Positions 51,516 through 62,222 of a stretch of DNA of 64,000 bases are shown in pieces. Origin of the DNA: Albifimbria verrucaria (lineage: Eukaryota; Ascomycota; Sordariomycetes; Hypocreales; Stachybotryaceae). The stretch covers positions 1,054,001 through 1,118,000 of the forward strand of contig JAHREC010000049.1 in the NCBI GenBank assembly GCA_020081605.1, in the 5' to 3' direction. The stretch's first letter is position 1; the number at the start of each line of letters is the position of its first letter. Below the pieces are notes generated by a model. That model saw only the letters and a list, made by a program, of their open reading frames with translations. It made no database searches and was not told the origin of the DNA. A program made the position numbers and the translations under genes.

Positions 51516-51720
51516 CAATGGGATAGCAAGGTTTCGCCTACCTCGCGGTTCCCATTTAGCTAAAAGGTTTCATGTATAAGAAGTTATGATGAATATATAT
51601 TAATTAATTAATTATTATATTATTATAAGTTTAATATATTTTTAGTTGTTTATTAGGTATTTGGTTGATTTCCTGTCGAGATGTCTGCGCTAGATGTGCG
51701 GAATTTCCGCCTTCCCACTG
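51516..51720 (+). mobile_element. MITE copy A (Tc1/mariner or pogo type, degenerate)
   Basis: This 205-bp element matches copy B at 59444-59656 over its whole length. Its left end is decayed (CAATGGGATAGCA in place of CAGTGGGATAGCA) and the left TA is lost. The right end is intact (CTTCCCACTG followed by TA). The centre is very AT-rich. It has no coding capacity. Confidence 0.75.
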
Positions 51721-51931
51721 TAGCAATGACTTCTTATCATCGACAAGTTTCAAATGATAGTAGCAATAGGCATTGGCTCTTCATATCAATAGTCCGTAAA
51801 TTATGCACAATATTCGTTTATTTAATATCTCTTAGCTTTGCTAATTTATGAATTCACCCATCACTCTATTTCAGAATCTCGACGTCTAGGTTCACCAGCC
51901 TTCTAGCCAAACTATACTCAAACACAAGCAC
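51721..51931. other. AT-rich spacer between MITE A and the retropepsin-like gene
   Basis: About 210 bp with no feature beyond the likely 3' UTR of the minus-strand gene. Confidence 0.35.
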
Positions 51932-52715
51932 TTATGGTCTATGCTCGAGATGAAAGAAGCGCCCGCAGGATGCGTGATCTTCTTTTGGGGTTTTTGCTAC
52001 TGGCTTGGTATCATATCCTGCTGTTTTCCCTTGCTTTATATCAGTTCTCGGCTCAGCCAGAGGAGTCTTGGTGGAAGCCCTTTGGGCACCTCTGGCAGCC
52101 TTCTCCTGTTCAATATCAGCTGAGTAATCTTCCTGGATCTTCTGCTGGATTTTCTCTTGTTTCTGGCGCTCTATTTCAAGAGCAACTACTCGTCTTAGAC
52201 GTTAGTAGCGTCGCTGTGGTCATCCAGCATAATCTTACCTTTAGGCTTTTGGGTCCTTGCTGTAATCTGAAAGTTCAAAAGTCTCTGGGAAGCCTTCTCG
52301 AGGAAACTTGATGTGCTCAAGATTATATCCCAAGGGCAACTGTCCACTATAAAAAGTCGTTTCTTTTCATGCTGCCATGGGAATCTTGAAAATATTCCAA
52401 TTCAATATGGAACTCCGGGTTATAAATTTTACCGTCGAAGCCAATCACTTCATGCCTTTTCTCTTCGGGTATAGGTTTGAAAGTGCTCTCATCCAGCGCA
52501 AGAGACCTAAGGAGAAAATCTCGAGATACTTGGTCGACACATGCTATTGTGTCATATTTCAAGCTTGCAGTGACTGTCGTCGGGGTCTTCATTATAAGAT
52601 CAGTTACGACATATGCAACGTCAGGAAACTGGACGCTGTGAGTCTCAGCAAGTGCTCGTCCGTTCAGATGCATCGTAGAGGAATTTTTTGTTTTTGAAGA
52701 CGATCGGCTGAACAA
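51932..52715 (-). CDS. Retropepsin-like protein with coiled-coil tail
   Basis: The N-terminal part resembles the aspartic-protease fold used by retroelements and some cellular genes: TVTASLKYDTIACVDQVS, then HEVIGFDGKIYNPEFHIELE and the second conserved strand LFIVDSCPWDIILSTSSFLE. The usual catalytic Asp-Thr/Ser-Gly reads Asp-Thr-Ile, so activity is doubtful. Frame breaks near 52345 and 52200 join a charged, Gln/Lys/Glu-rich tail (EIERQKQEKIQQKIQEDY) ending at 51932. The assignment rests on pattern only; it may be a domesticated or decaying gene. Confidence 0.4.
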
Positions 52716-53427
52716 TATTTGACTAAGTCAAGTAATGGCTCCCCTGAATGAGTTAGTTGGAAACGATTGATGCTTCATTCTACAAAGACCCACGTCTGCT
52801 GTTGCTCTACTGTACCTGTTTTCACAGCACTATAGTTTCTTATACAAGATATCCTGAAGCCTACAGCTGAAGGACTTAGGCTTATTACTAACTCAGTGAA
52901 AAGATGTCAGAGATGTTACGCTGATACTTTTTACAGCTTGTGATTTTTCTTTCAATACTCATTCGGGGAATAATGCTGAATGGTCATAGTCAAGAGAGAA
53001 CATTTGTTGTTTTATAAATTATATTGTGTTGCCGCTGGGGCTCTTTCCAGATCATTGCCACGGAATGGCTACACTCGTAGGCTGATAAAGTATGCACATC
53101 TGATGCATCAATATCGGAGATAGATACCCCAGGGGAAAGAGGCTTAGGGTTATTAATATCTTTGCCCATTCTTGCCAGTAACATTTGTCTAAGCAGCACA
53201 TCATAGGTATTAATGGTAAGGCGACCTTTGGTCTGTCGAGCAGATATGTCAAAAGGATAGCAGGGCTGAGGGGTGGCAAGATATAATGCACAGCCTGGCA
53301 GCATGTATGAGTGGGTATTATTGGATGCCTTAGGAGGTTACATTGATCGAGGCTGTAAAGAGCCGACCGAATCCCTCTGCGCCTCCTATCATTTCCTCAC
53401 GGTGCCACTTCAATCAATATTGTGAAA
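52716..53427. other. Region with one weak small frame
   Basis: About 710 bp between divergent genes. The minus-strand frame at 52990-53304 is listed separately; the rest has no feature. Confidence 0.35.
52990..53304 (-). CDS. Doubtful small ORF
   Basis: An open frame of 104 codons with ordinary composition and no recognised domain. An overlapping frame on the same strand is about as long. It could be a fragment of a decayed gene or chance. Confidence 0.15.
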   Translation of the reverse strand: MLPGCALYLATPQPCYPFDISARQTKGRLTINTYDVLLRQMLLARMGKDINNPKPLSPGVSISDIDASDVHTLSAYECSHSVAMIWKEPQRQHNIIYKTTNVLS

Positions 53428-54522
53428 ATGGATCCTATCAATGACCTTCAGCGATCCGACTACCGTCGACTTGCACGGTTGATGAGTGATGACAAAAATC
53501 TAGCCATCTTTCGGCGTTTCGACGACGTGAATATCTTGTGCCTTCTCAGCCTACAAGCCGAGATATTGCATCTGAGGCGCCGTTTCTATATCAACTGTCA
53601 TGTCGATGAGACAGATGGGACGGAGGACGAGAAACTTTATGGAAAGGATTTCGGTAAAAGTAGGCTAGAGAACAGTCAGCAGCACCAAAGCCTCGAGCAA
53701 TTGCGCGAAAAACTCACTATATACAGTTAGTACTTTTGCATTAGGATGATTTTGACATTATTAACAGTGCCTGATAGATTAAATGCTCGTGGAATGTATG
53801 CTATTTTTGAGACTGGGAATTTGGTGTTCCGCTTCTAATGGTACTAGATTCACAGATGAGCCAGCTTCAAACAGCACTTCCGAGCCAGTTAGAAGGCTTA
53901 AGGCAATGGCTAGGGGACCCTAAAGGAGGTAATAACTTTGAGTCTGGGGCCGAGTTCAATACTTATCTTGGGGAATATCAATCCAACCCTGAACTTTACG
54001 TCTGTCTGCGAAATGGGTCAAGCGAAGACGATGCTTTCACAAGAACCATCCGTGACTACATTATAGGACCCTTCCACAACATGTTTTTCCATCGATTCAA
54101 TCTCGGCCGCATTATTGATCCTCAAACTGGTCTTGTCTCATACAAGGATTCTTCAATTGTGCGGTTAAGCAACATTGTTGTGACTGTCATCGCTTCCATG
54201 TTGCCACCCCTTACAATATTGATACTCAACATTCCGTCTACCACTACTATACGAATCGGACTTACAGTTCTTTTCACCGCCTTATTCGCCATTGTCCTGG
54301 CATACTTCAGCAAAGCTAGGCGGGTAGAAATACTGGCTGCTACTGCTACGTACGACAACCTACTAAGGTTCAAACTCCAGATTCGCTGCTGTAGAGGTTG
54401 TTTTCATCGGAACCGCAATACCTGGCCCGGAGCAGACACAGATAGCAGGGAATCTCACGGTTTGGGGAGTTGTGAACGGATCGTTAGGTATTGTTGCTAA
54501 CTTGACGGGGACGGGAGATTGA
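53428..54522 (+). CDS. DUF6594 membrane protein
   Basis: DUF6594 proteins are fungal and of unknown function, with a helical N-terminal part and C-terminal spans. This one begins MDPINDLQRSDYRRLARLMS and has LSLQAEILHLRRRFY. It ends with two spans (NIVVTVIASMLPPLTILIL and GLTVLFTALFAIVLAYF), the hallmark ARRVEILAATAT-FAAVEVVFIGTA and a Thr/Gly-rich tail. My best model has exons 53428-53725, 53812-54349 and 54381-54522, which sum to 978 nt in one clean frame (325 aa). The second intron (54350-54380) would be only 31 nt. The first intron uses an unusual GAG acceptor and is less certain. Confidence 0.72.
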
Positions 54523-54702
54523 TGGGTGCATGATGTTGAGACTAAGCTACACAGTCCAGTTGGTCTATATTCAATGTCACCCAATGATACATAATTGTTG
54601 GTTCATAATGTGCCGATCCATTATTTAGGCTAGCACATCAAGGCTGGCTCAAATTGGGGCTGGTACAATACCTAGACTCAAAGCCGACTTCGGGTTAACT
54701 CG
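54523..54702. other. Spacer between DUF6594 gene and SH3 fragment
   Basis: About 180 bp with no feature. Confidence 0.3.
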
Positions 54703-54950
54703 GTGCATGCGCATAGGTTGGGGCCAGCTTGTATCTGGTATCGTTTTTTGGGATCGCCAGCCATCTGTGTTGATGAGGATCCAATAGATTCAATGCGGTG
54801 GGAGAAGGCAGGCAGTGTCACTGAGATTGTGTCAAGAACCCACAACGAGAACGAGTGGTGGACAGGACGTGTACACGGGAAGGAGGGCCAGTTCCTGGTG
54901 ATTACTATCCATCCGTCTTTTACCCATGTAACAATAACACACTTAAGCTG
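54703..54950 (+). pseudogene. Orphan SH3-domain fragment
   Basis: The plus frame reads WEKAGSVTEIVSRT followed by NENEWWTGRVHGKEGQF, the core of an SH3 domain (RT-loop end, tandem Trp, GxEGxFP strand). One extra C near 54895 continues the strand as FPGDYYP. SH3 domains bind proline-rich peptides. There is no start codon in good context, the front half of the domain is weak, and nothing recognisable follows. It looks like the remnant of a larger gene, or an exon whose partners I cannot see. Confidence 0.45.
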
Positions 54951-55097
54951 AAAGGGACTGGATTGATGCATAGTTCACGACTTAGGCTAGTTATCCACTG
55001 CCGCGCCGCTCAAACATGTTCAGTTAGGTCCCCAGTCCACTCGAAGATAAGTTCATAGATGTCACTGCGACAGAGCTACACAAAACCCCAATGCACC

Positions 55098-55558
55098 CTA
55101 TATGTGGTAGTCCAAGTGCGAGCCAACACCTAGCAGTGCTTCATCTTGCTCTTTCTTCTTCTCCTTCTTGTTGTTTCCAGATCGTCTTCCAGACGAAACA
55201 GACGTTGAGGGTTCGGACGAATGATGCTTCGGTGAGCTACCCTCAGCTTTCGTGCTCCAAGCTTTGGGTGTAGACCTGTTCATGAATTTAGTTACCAGCT
55301 TACTACAGCATAGTGGCACACATGGCCTCTCGGGGAAGGAAGACAAACTGGCTGGGCTTTGCCATTTTCGAGTAGACCTCTTTTCGGGAGCTTGGAAGAA
55401 GGTTGAAGCTGTGAGCAGCAGATACAGGGATAATTGGATATATTTGAAGGATGGGAGTATAAAAGAGATTCGTCAATGCCGGACTGTGTATCGCCACGAG
55501 TTGAAGGCTTCGTGTTGTAGGCTACATTGCAAGTAGAGGTGAAAGAGGAGAGGGGCAT
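55098..55558 (-). CDS. Possible small lysine/serine-rich protein
   Basis: Two minus-strand frames join if one base is added near 55310: MAKPSQFVFLPREAMCATML continues as SKLVTKFMNRSTPKAW, then a Ser-rich part and a basic stretch (RRSGNNKKEKKKEQDE). The internal Met of MAKPSQF may be the true start. No family is recognised. The composition looks like a real disordered protein, but the evidence is thin. Confidence 0.25.
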
Positions 55559-56565
55559 TTATAGCCGCGGCTGCGAAGTGAAGACCTACAAAAATGGCAA
55601 GATTGCGGACAGCATGACGACTCTCCAACCAGCTCAGAATAGCTTGTCTGTCAGGTCGTGATACCAGCAGCCAGCAGCCAGTTTTCACGCCCCTCCTCCT
55701 ACCCACCATCTCAGATAACCGGTCAGCCGCGCGGCGTTCTAGTACAGTCCATGGTCCTCTCACAGGGATGTCCGTCATGGACCTAATAACGGAAGATATC
55801 TATTGATTCTGGCCCTGCAGCTCGGTGAAGCTCAAGTTGAGACAAGTTGGTCATATTCGGCAATAAGTTGCAGGGGTGGATGCTGCCTCGAACGTCATGG
55901 CTTTGCAGAAAGGCGGGCTCGCGGACCAGACAAAGCCACTCTGCGTGCGGCGAATAGCCGAATAACTGACCATTCTTTTGCCAGTTGTGAAAATTTATGC
56001 TGATGAAGGTACATTTGCGGTCAACCCTGCCCTTGTGTCACCCATGCCACATGTGCACTTTCCACTGATGGACATGCATACATGAAACTTGCCTGCAGAC
56101 TAGCTTGTTGGCACATACCAAGCTGAGGCACCTTCACACCCGTCTGTTCTGCCACCATGATTCGCCAGCGAGGTTTTGTTCACGCTTACAATTGGTTTGT
56201 GAGCTTTTGGAATCCCCACCACAAGTTTTGATACTCGTCATCCTGCCAGGCTTCGTACAGCCCCTGAGCTGCCAACCATGCGCACGGCGCAGGCATCCCC
56301 TGAGTCGATCTCATGTAAAATCCTTGCCACGGAATGAATGGGACCGTCATGTATACAGTAAGGACTTTGATTGGACTAACACTGCAAACCGGCCCTTGAT
56401 TGGACTGTGAGGTTTTGTTTGCCCAGTCTACCGTCCCCAAATGGTAAGCATGCAGCAGCCACCTTGCCTTGGAAATTTGCGAACGATGCGGTCCAGACGG
56501 CAATGAGAATCAGGCTGGCAGGATACATTCATGTAGTACCTTCACCTTCACCACCAAGCATATTC

Positions 56566-56573
56566 TATAAGTA
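56566..56573 (+). promoter_or_regulatory. TATA box of the Clr5 gene
   Basis: TATAAGTA lies 141 bp upstream of the Clr5 start codon at 56707, the same spacing as the TATA box of the GMC gene. Confidence 0.5.
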
Positions 56574-56706
56574 CCGAGCAGCCCGCACACAAATCTTCCT
56601 CTAGATCATAACTCAACCATAGTCTGATCCAATTTTGACTAATACACCAATAAATTGACTTACCCTTATCAACGCGCTTTTGCTCTCTTTGCCTTTTACA
56701 ACCGTC

Positions 56707-59375
56707 ATGGATCGTGCTCGTCGAGAACTACTTCCTCATTATCGCGACAACTTTCTTGGCGTGGCCCACAAGGAGCGTTGGGACTTTCTCAAACCATTGA
56801 TCATTGAGCTTTACACCGGTAACTATGGCACTGGGAGACGGAGGACTGCAACGATGGATCAAGTCGTGGACTTCATGAAAGAACACTATGCCTTCCATGC
56901 AACGTAAGTACTACATTTCTCTCTCTCTTGAACATTTCTTTACTATGCACAGCCTGGCTAATACTTCTATGCTGCCAGGTCCACGGAATATCTTAATCAC
57001 TTGCGAGCTTGGGGCATAAAGAAACGAGTACAGGGGACGAGAAAGATGTAACAGCAAGTGCACTCGGGAGACGAAGGCGACCTGGAACCAGCACCACCAG
57101 TGTTACTATACAAAGAGACGGTCGAACCGAGCCTCTTGAACCTAACAAATTAGTGAGGTACATCAAGAGCAAATTGGCGTCCCGGGCACTCGAACCCATG
57201 GCGCCAGGGTTGTACGTTGTGGCTATGATCTTGACGCAAAACTTGATTCAGCCGAATGCTAATCTAACTACCTAGATTATCGTCATTCAATCTTCCATAC
57301 GCCGCTCTCCTCGCCTCGCTACCTAAAAATCCTGACGAGCCATCACCTTACGGGCATCTTCCCACAACACCAGCTTACCTGAACATCCAAAGCCCTGAAG
57401 CTCCAACACCAGGTCGAGAATTGAGCGGGCCATCACCCAATATGGAACAAGTGTCTCGATATAACAGAGAGCGCTACGCGCTTCTTTTCTCCAAGGGCAA
57501 GAACGCATGAAGGATCTTTTCGTCAGCATATGCCAAGAGGACCGTCGGTAAGTCCTTTGACTATTACGCGTACATCTACTTGCTGCTGTAGCTTCAAAAA
57601 CAAGCGGGTTCTGACAAAAATAGCATATTGGTTGACTATTTTCACGACTTTTACATGCATGGATTCAGCATGGCAAAGCGTTGGGGGTCGGATTCGTCAA
57701 ATATGGGACAAGATCAGGTCCTCGCTGCGACGCATCAAGTTGTTGGCACGCCCAATACGTGGACACCCTCGGCATTCTTGGACCTCTCACCGAACTCTCC
57801 TCTTTGAACCCATCGCGAGGTTCGCATATCCCTTCCGCACCTACGCGGCTCTGTCGATGGTCAATCCATACAAAAAGCGTTCATTATATTGCAGATCTTT
57901 TTGAGACTCTAAACATCTCAAAGGACTACGCTGAGGATGATCCACAACCTTCAATATCGCCCTTTGCGGCAGAATTGCAAAAATCCTTGGCGAGTAGTGA
58001 TTTTACTAGTACACTGAAATCAGATCTGCCGATTGCCCAGGAGATTGTATCTCAATCACTCGAAGGAAATCCAAATGCCCTGAAATTGGATGCCTGGAAA
58101 TTCGCCATAATGGCAGGAAACTCCGAGCTTCTTGATCAGATCTTTGAACATGATTACAAGCCACCTAATGATATCCAAAGCATACACCCTTTCCATCTTG
58201 CGGCGTCCTATCTGGACGGGGTGAAACGTGCTGTGCGGTTTTCACGACGTTGATCGGCATCTTGGGCTCATCTTTCGTTTTCCATCACAACATAGATGAT
58301 CTTGGACATACGATACTCGATGCACTTCTCGTATCTACAATCCGCTCTCACACAAGCCTCCCACCTGAGGATGTCAACAACGGATTTCAACCCCCACAGA
58401 TATCCTGGAGAAGAAAAAGACATTTGTGGCAGGTGGGACCCGGAATCTCCAAACCTCCGCGAATTATTCAATCAAGGACGTGCGAGAATTCCTTCATCAT
58501 GGAAACATCCGTTCTGTCATACTGCCGTGCAAGCAGTCTGCCACAGTATAATTGCTGTCTTCTGCAGACCAAATTCTCCAGATATCAATACAGTGAGCGG
58601 GCTATTTCTGCGTCGATGTACTGAATGTGGTCGGAAACTCCAACTTAGATCCCTTCACGCGGTTGTCGTTACAGCCTTTTATCTAGCGCATCAGGGCATG
58701 CCAGGAGAAACGCTGTTTGGTGCAATTGCTGTAACGACTTGCCTTCTCATTCTAGGTGCTGAGAGTTCCTTGAAGGCAAATGTTTCCGTCGAGGAGATAT
58801 TGCGCGTCTCAAAATCAGGGAGGTGTCATCATGCACCAATGTCGTGTCTCGAGCTCATGGATGCGGTTCCAGAGAGCGTGAAGCGGACATGGACAAAGGA
58901 TTGCCAAATTGGTTGGGCCTGTTTACGTCAACTTTTCATTTTGCATTCAGCGAGACAGGCCGCCCATCTTCCCACCTGTGATCTAGAAACTTCTTACTCT
59001 GCCCACAGTGAGTGGCTTCGATTACCGTGTTCCAGTCCAGAAATAGGGCTGTTATGGGCGACGATCCAGACCGAGCTACTCACTTATCGAAAAACCAGCG
59101 AGGAGCACCCGTGGGTTTCAGAAAACTTCTCCATGGAACAACTACATGCCTGGCTGGAAAATCCTTCCGAGAAACTCATGCTACCCTTAGTATCAGATGG
59201 GATGATGAAGAGCTACTCGGATTGTGGGTGGTTCGATTGCAAAAATTTCTTTTTACCTGTTGCCGAAGATGTTTGTGCAAGTTACTTCATGAACATGGAT
59301 GTCTACGATAGGGCCTCATTTGTGAGACAGGTAGACATAGAGGAGATTACAGAGTTTGATGTAATTGAAGAATAA
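56707..59375 (+). CDS. Clr5-domain protein
   Basis: The N-terminus carries a Clr5 domain, found in many fungal proteins of unclear role: HKERWDFLKPLIIELYTG, MDQVVDFMKEHYAFHATS, then YLNHLRAWGIKK. Introns lie near 56906-56979 and 57208-57275, and a third near 57550-57590. A long alpha-helical region of unknown fold follows. Its true frame passes through ILVDYFHDFYMHGFSMAKRW (about 57630) and ends with the open frame to 59375. A Cys motif CTECGRKLQLRSLHAVV lies near 58620. Frame breaks near 57025, 57490, 57790 and 58230-58290 are likely undercalls. About 800 aa. Large Clr5 proteins are often encoded in accessory regions, which fits the MITEs on both sides. Confidence 0.68.
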
Positions 59376-59443
59376 TGATACTTCGGAAAGTTGGTCTCTA
59401 GGGAGGTACTGTCTAGATGATCTGTCATATGTCTAGGTACCTA

Positions 59444-59656
59444 CAGTGGGATAGCAAAAGTTTCGCCTACCTTGTGATTTCTATTCACCTAAAGAGCTTC
59501 ATGTATAAAAGGTTATAATAAATATATATTTATTAATTTATTTATTATTATATTTTTATAACTTTATTATATTTTTAGTTGTTTATTATTAGGTATTTAG
59601 TTGATTTTCTATCGTAATGTCTGCGCTGGATATGCGGAATTTCTGCCTTCCCACTG
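59444..59656 (+). mobile_element. MITE copy B (Tc1/mariner or pogo type)
   Basis: This 213-bp element starts CAGTGGGATAGCAAAAG and ends CTTCCCACTG, flanked on both sides by TA, the target duplication of Tc1/mariner/pogo elements. The terminal inverted repeat extends imperfectly to about 30 bp. The centre is AT-rich and has no coding capacity. Copy A is 8 kb upstream in the same orientation. Confidence 0.85.
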
Positions 59657-60245
59657 TAGCATTGAGAAGAGAACCGTTTGGAAAGATTTTTTTTTCAAAA
59701 GTAAAGTAGTAATAGTGCATGTATATTTGTGTTAAGCATAAGTCAGGAATATCTGGTAACCTGTGCATTCCATCTCTTCGAGCCCAACTAACATTCAAAC
59801 AAGTATATTTGGGATTTTCAGAAAAAGCAGTTGCTGGATCAGAAGCTGAATGTGGTCCTCAACTTGCACAATCACCACAGGTGTCCTCTGCTGCCGAGGA
59901 ACCCATCATTTTACTGAAGCATGTGTCAGTTCGTAGCGTACATCACTCGGTGGATGAAACATCAAAAGAGTAAAGGAATTAAGTAACATACTTATATTCC
60001 ATCCCCTGCATATAAAAAGCAACAGGTTCCTTCGCAGCACAATACAATCGCACAACAGAAATGAAATCTCTTTTGTAGAAGTCTCTCAAAGTATCTTCGT
60101 CTGAACGCCACTCATCCCATGGCAACTTGGCCGTCTAACACATAGCCCATTTTCCTCTACCATTCATATTACAAGAACATATCCGCCAGGCAATCTAACG
60201 TCTTAGCACCCCAGCCATACATCAAACTCCAGCCCCTGTATAGCT
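59657..60245. other. Region between MITE B and the ZIP transporter
   Basis: About 590 bp without a supported gene. It probably includes the 3' UTR of the zinc transporter. Confidence 0.35.
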
Positions 60246-61660
60246 CTAATCATGCCATGAAATGTACAGCATGATGCCAGCTCCAACAGCCACGGCAGAG
60301 AACTGAACAAGCGTCTTCCTCAGCTCTACCATCTTGTTAGGTCCAGTCTCGAGCAGCTCCGGGATAACAGCCACGGTGCCGACGTAAAGGAAAGTTCCTG
60401 CAGTGAAAGGCAGAAGCATGTCACCCCATGTCTAGAAACAACACGTTAGTATCACATATCACCTCGGCTTTGAATGGTGACTAGAGAAGAACTTACCAAG
60501 CTGGTTCCCCATAGACCGGCGTTGCGAGCCAGGGGCTCATCGGTTGATGCGCCACCATACTCCTGAACCGCGATACCGATAAGAGTTCCAATGAGGGCAC
60601 CGATAGCCGTGACGAACTGCGACGCCATGGCGGCACGCTTGGAGAATCCGGACTGGACAAGCAAGGCAAAATCGCCAACCTCGTGAGGAATCTCGTGGAA
60701 GAAGACAGCGACCGTGGTCGTGGCACCAATAGTAGGGGAAGCATAGAAACTAGCCGACATAGCCAGACCATCGGTGATGTTGTGGGTGAAATCAGCGCTA
60801 TATCTGGTCAGAATCAACATGTTCGTAGAAGAGGTCAGCGGCACTTACATCAGGTTCAGGTAACCGCCCAACTTGACGCTAGGGTTGATTTCCTTCTTCT
60901 CAGCCTGGACAACGGCCTTCGAGTCCTTGCCCTTGTTCTTCTTGCGCGACTTGGCCTCTCCGTTCGTAGCATCCGAGCCAGTAGTCTTGGCAACGGCGTG
61001 CTCGTCACCGTGGCTGTGAGCTCCGTGCGAGTGGTCGTGGCCAGCACCACCAGTCGCAATCCTCAAACCCTTATCCATGGCAACGAAGGTCATGAAGCCC
61101 ACTAAGATGGCCAGTCCCAGAACCAAGTTCCTGTTGGGCTCGACAAGCACGAAACGCGCGCGCTCCTCGTCGTCCTCGCCAAGGAAAATCTCGGGCAGCA
61201 AGTGGAACAGGGTGTCGCCCAGCAGGCCGCCGACCGCAAAGGCCACCATGACAGACAGCGAGGAAGGGTCGATGTTGGTGGGGCACAAGGCGAGGAGGAA
61301 GTTGGGCGGGCCAGAGATGTAGAGCGTCGCGAGCAGCGCGTTGACGGCGGGCGATCCGGGGAACAACGTCGAGAAGAGCTGGGTGGTGAAGGAGGAGGCG
61401 CGGCTGCGTGTTTGGCGTGCTTCGCAGCATTGAGGTCCTGCACGATCGAGCATGTCTATTCGGTCACAGATATCAGCACCCATCCAACGATACGTGGTCA
61501 AACCAGCTCGGCTTACCTGCAATTCCTCGTCCAGCTGCTCCAGGCTGAGCTTCTCCACCGCAGCCGCAGACGTAACCTTCTGAGGGGCGGCGACCACGCA
61601 AACCACCAGCATCAGCACCAGACCAGCTGCCGCCAGCCTCATTCTCGAGTAGGGAGCCAT
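60246..61660 (-). CDS. ZIP-family zinc transporter, Yke4/KE4 type
   Basis: KE4-type ZIP proteins move zinc across the ER or Golgi membrane. From ATG 61660 a signal-like segment (MRLAAAGLVLMLVVCVVAAP) is followed by LQDLNAAKHAKHAAA, FTTQLFSTLFPGSPAVNALL and SVMVAFAVGGLLGDTLFHLL (zinc-binding His). The His-rich loop GHDHSHGAHSHGDEH follows. HNITDGLAMSASF and HEIPHEVGDFALL form the transport site. The protein ends in AVGAGIMLYISWHD at 60246. Introns lie near 61430-61525, 60797-60847 and 60434-60495. A frame change near 61390 is probably an indel in a C/T run. About 400 aa. Function in the secretory pathway is inferred from the family. Confidence 0.87.
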
Positions 61661-62222
61661 TGTTGCGCAAAGTCGGGGTGTGCAATGGCTCGTGGTGGGA
61701 AGTGGAATAGGAGGGAGCAGGAATATATCACATTGAATTTGGACACGAGACCAAGACACAGCTCCATGTGGCCTCAGCGTCAGCTGGGCTGAGCTAAGCT
61801 GAATTCGCCCACATTTGATCGACCTGGAGGAGCACTATTTTAATACTTGGCAAATAATAAAATAAGGTGAGCCAGATTGCGGTTTATTTTTAAAACAGTC
61901 ATGTTTTGTTAACCTATTTTGCTGTTATACTGTACCGTCAATTCTAAGTGGTACCGTACCGGTAGTCGGGAGCTTCAACGGTATTGAAGCTGGACTTGTT
62001 TCATAATCATCTCATATTTTCAATCCAGTACATCTGATCTGACATGCCTTTTTCGTGTACATTTTACGAACTACTATTTTCAGACCTGTATCTGATCGTA
62101 AATCTGTTGACGGTATATGACCTATCTAACTCTGTTTAATTTTTCACCTTGGCTTTTTTTGTATGCCTCTTTATACATACAGAACCAGCCCATCTATTCC
62201 AGATATGAACATCCTTGTCCCA
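61661..62222. other. Intergenic region between the ZIP and GH17 genes
   Basis: About 560 bp, AT-rich, with the ZIP promoter and the GH17 3' UTR. No element was recognised. Confidence 0.4.

Larger units (their letters stand above)
54951..56706. other. Region with no firm gene upstream of the Clr5 gene
   Basis: About 1.75 kb. The only candidate is a small minus-strand protein at 55098-55558. A TATA box for the Clr5 gene lies at 56566-56573. Otherwise nothing is supported. Confidence 0.35.

Noticed and set aside
51934..52311. Plus-strand frame of 125 codons with hydrophobic start
   Set aside because: It is antisense to the charged coiled-coil tail of the retropepsin-like gene, which has the better protein-like composition.
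60683..61792. Plus-strand frames over the ZIP gene
   Set aside because: They are complements of the zinc transporter exons, which carry clear family motifs on the minus strand.
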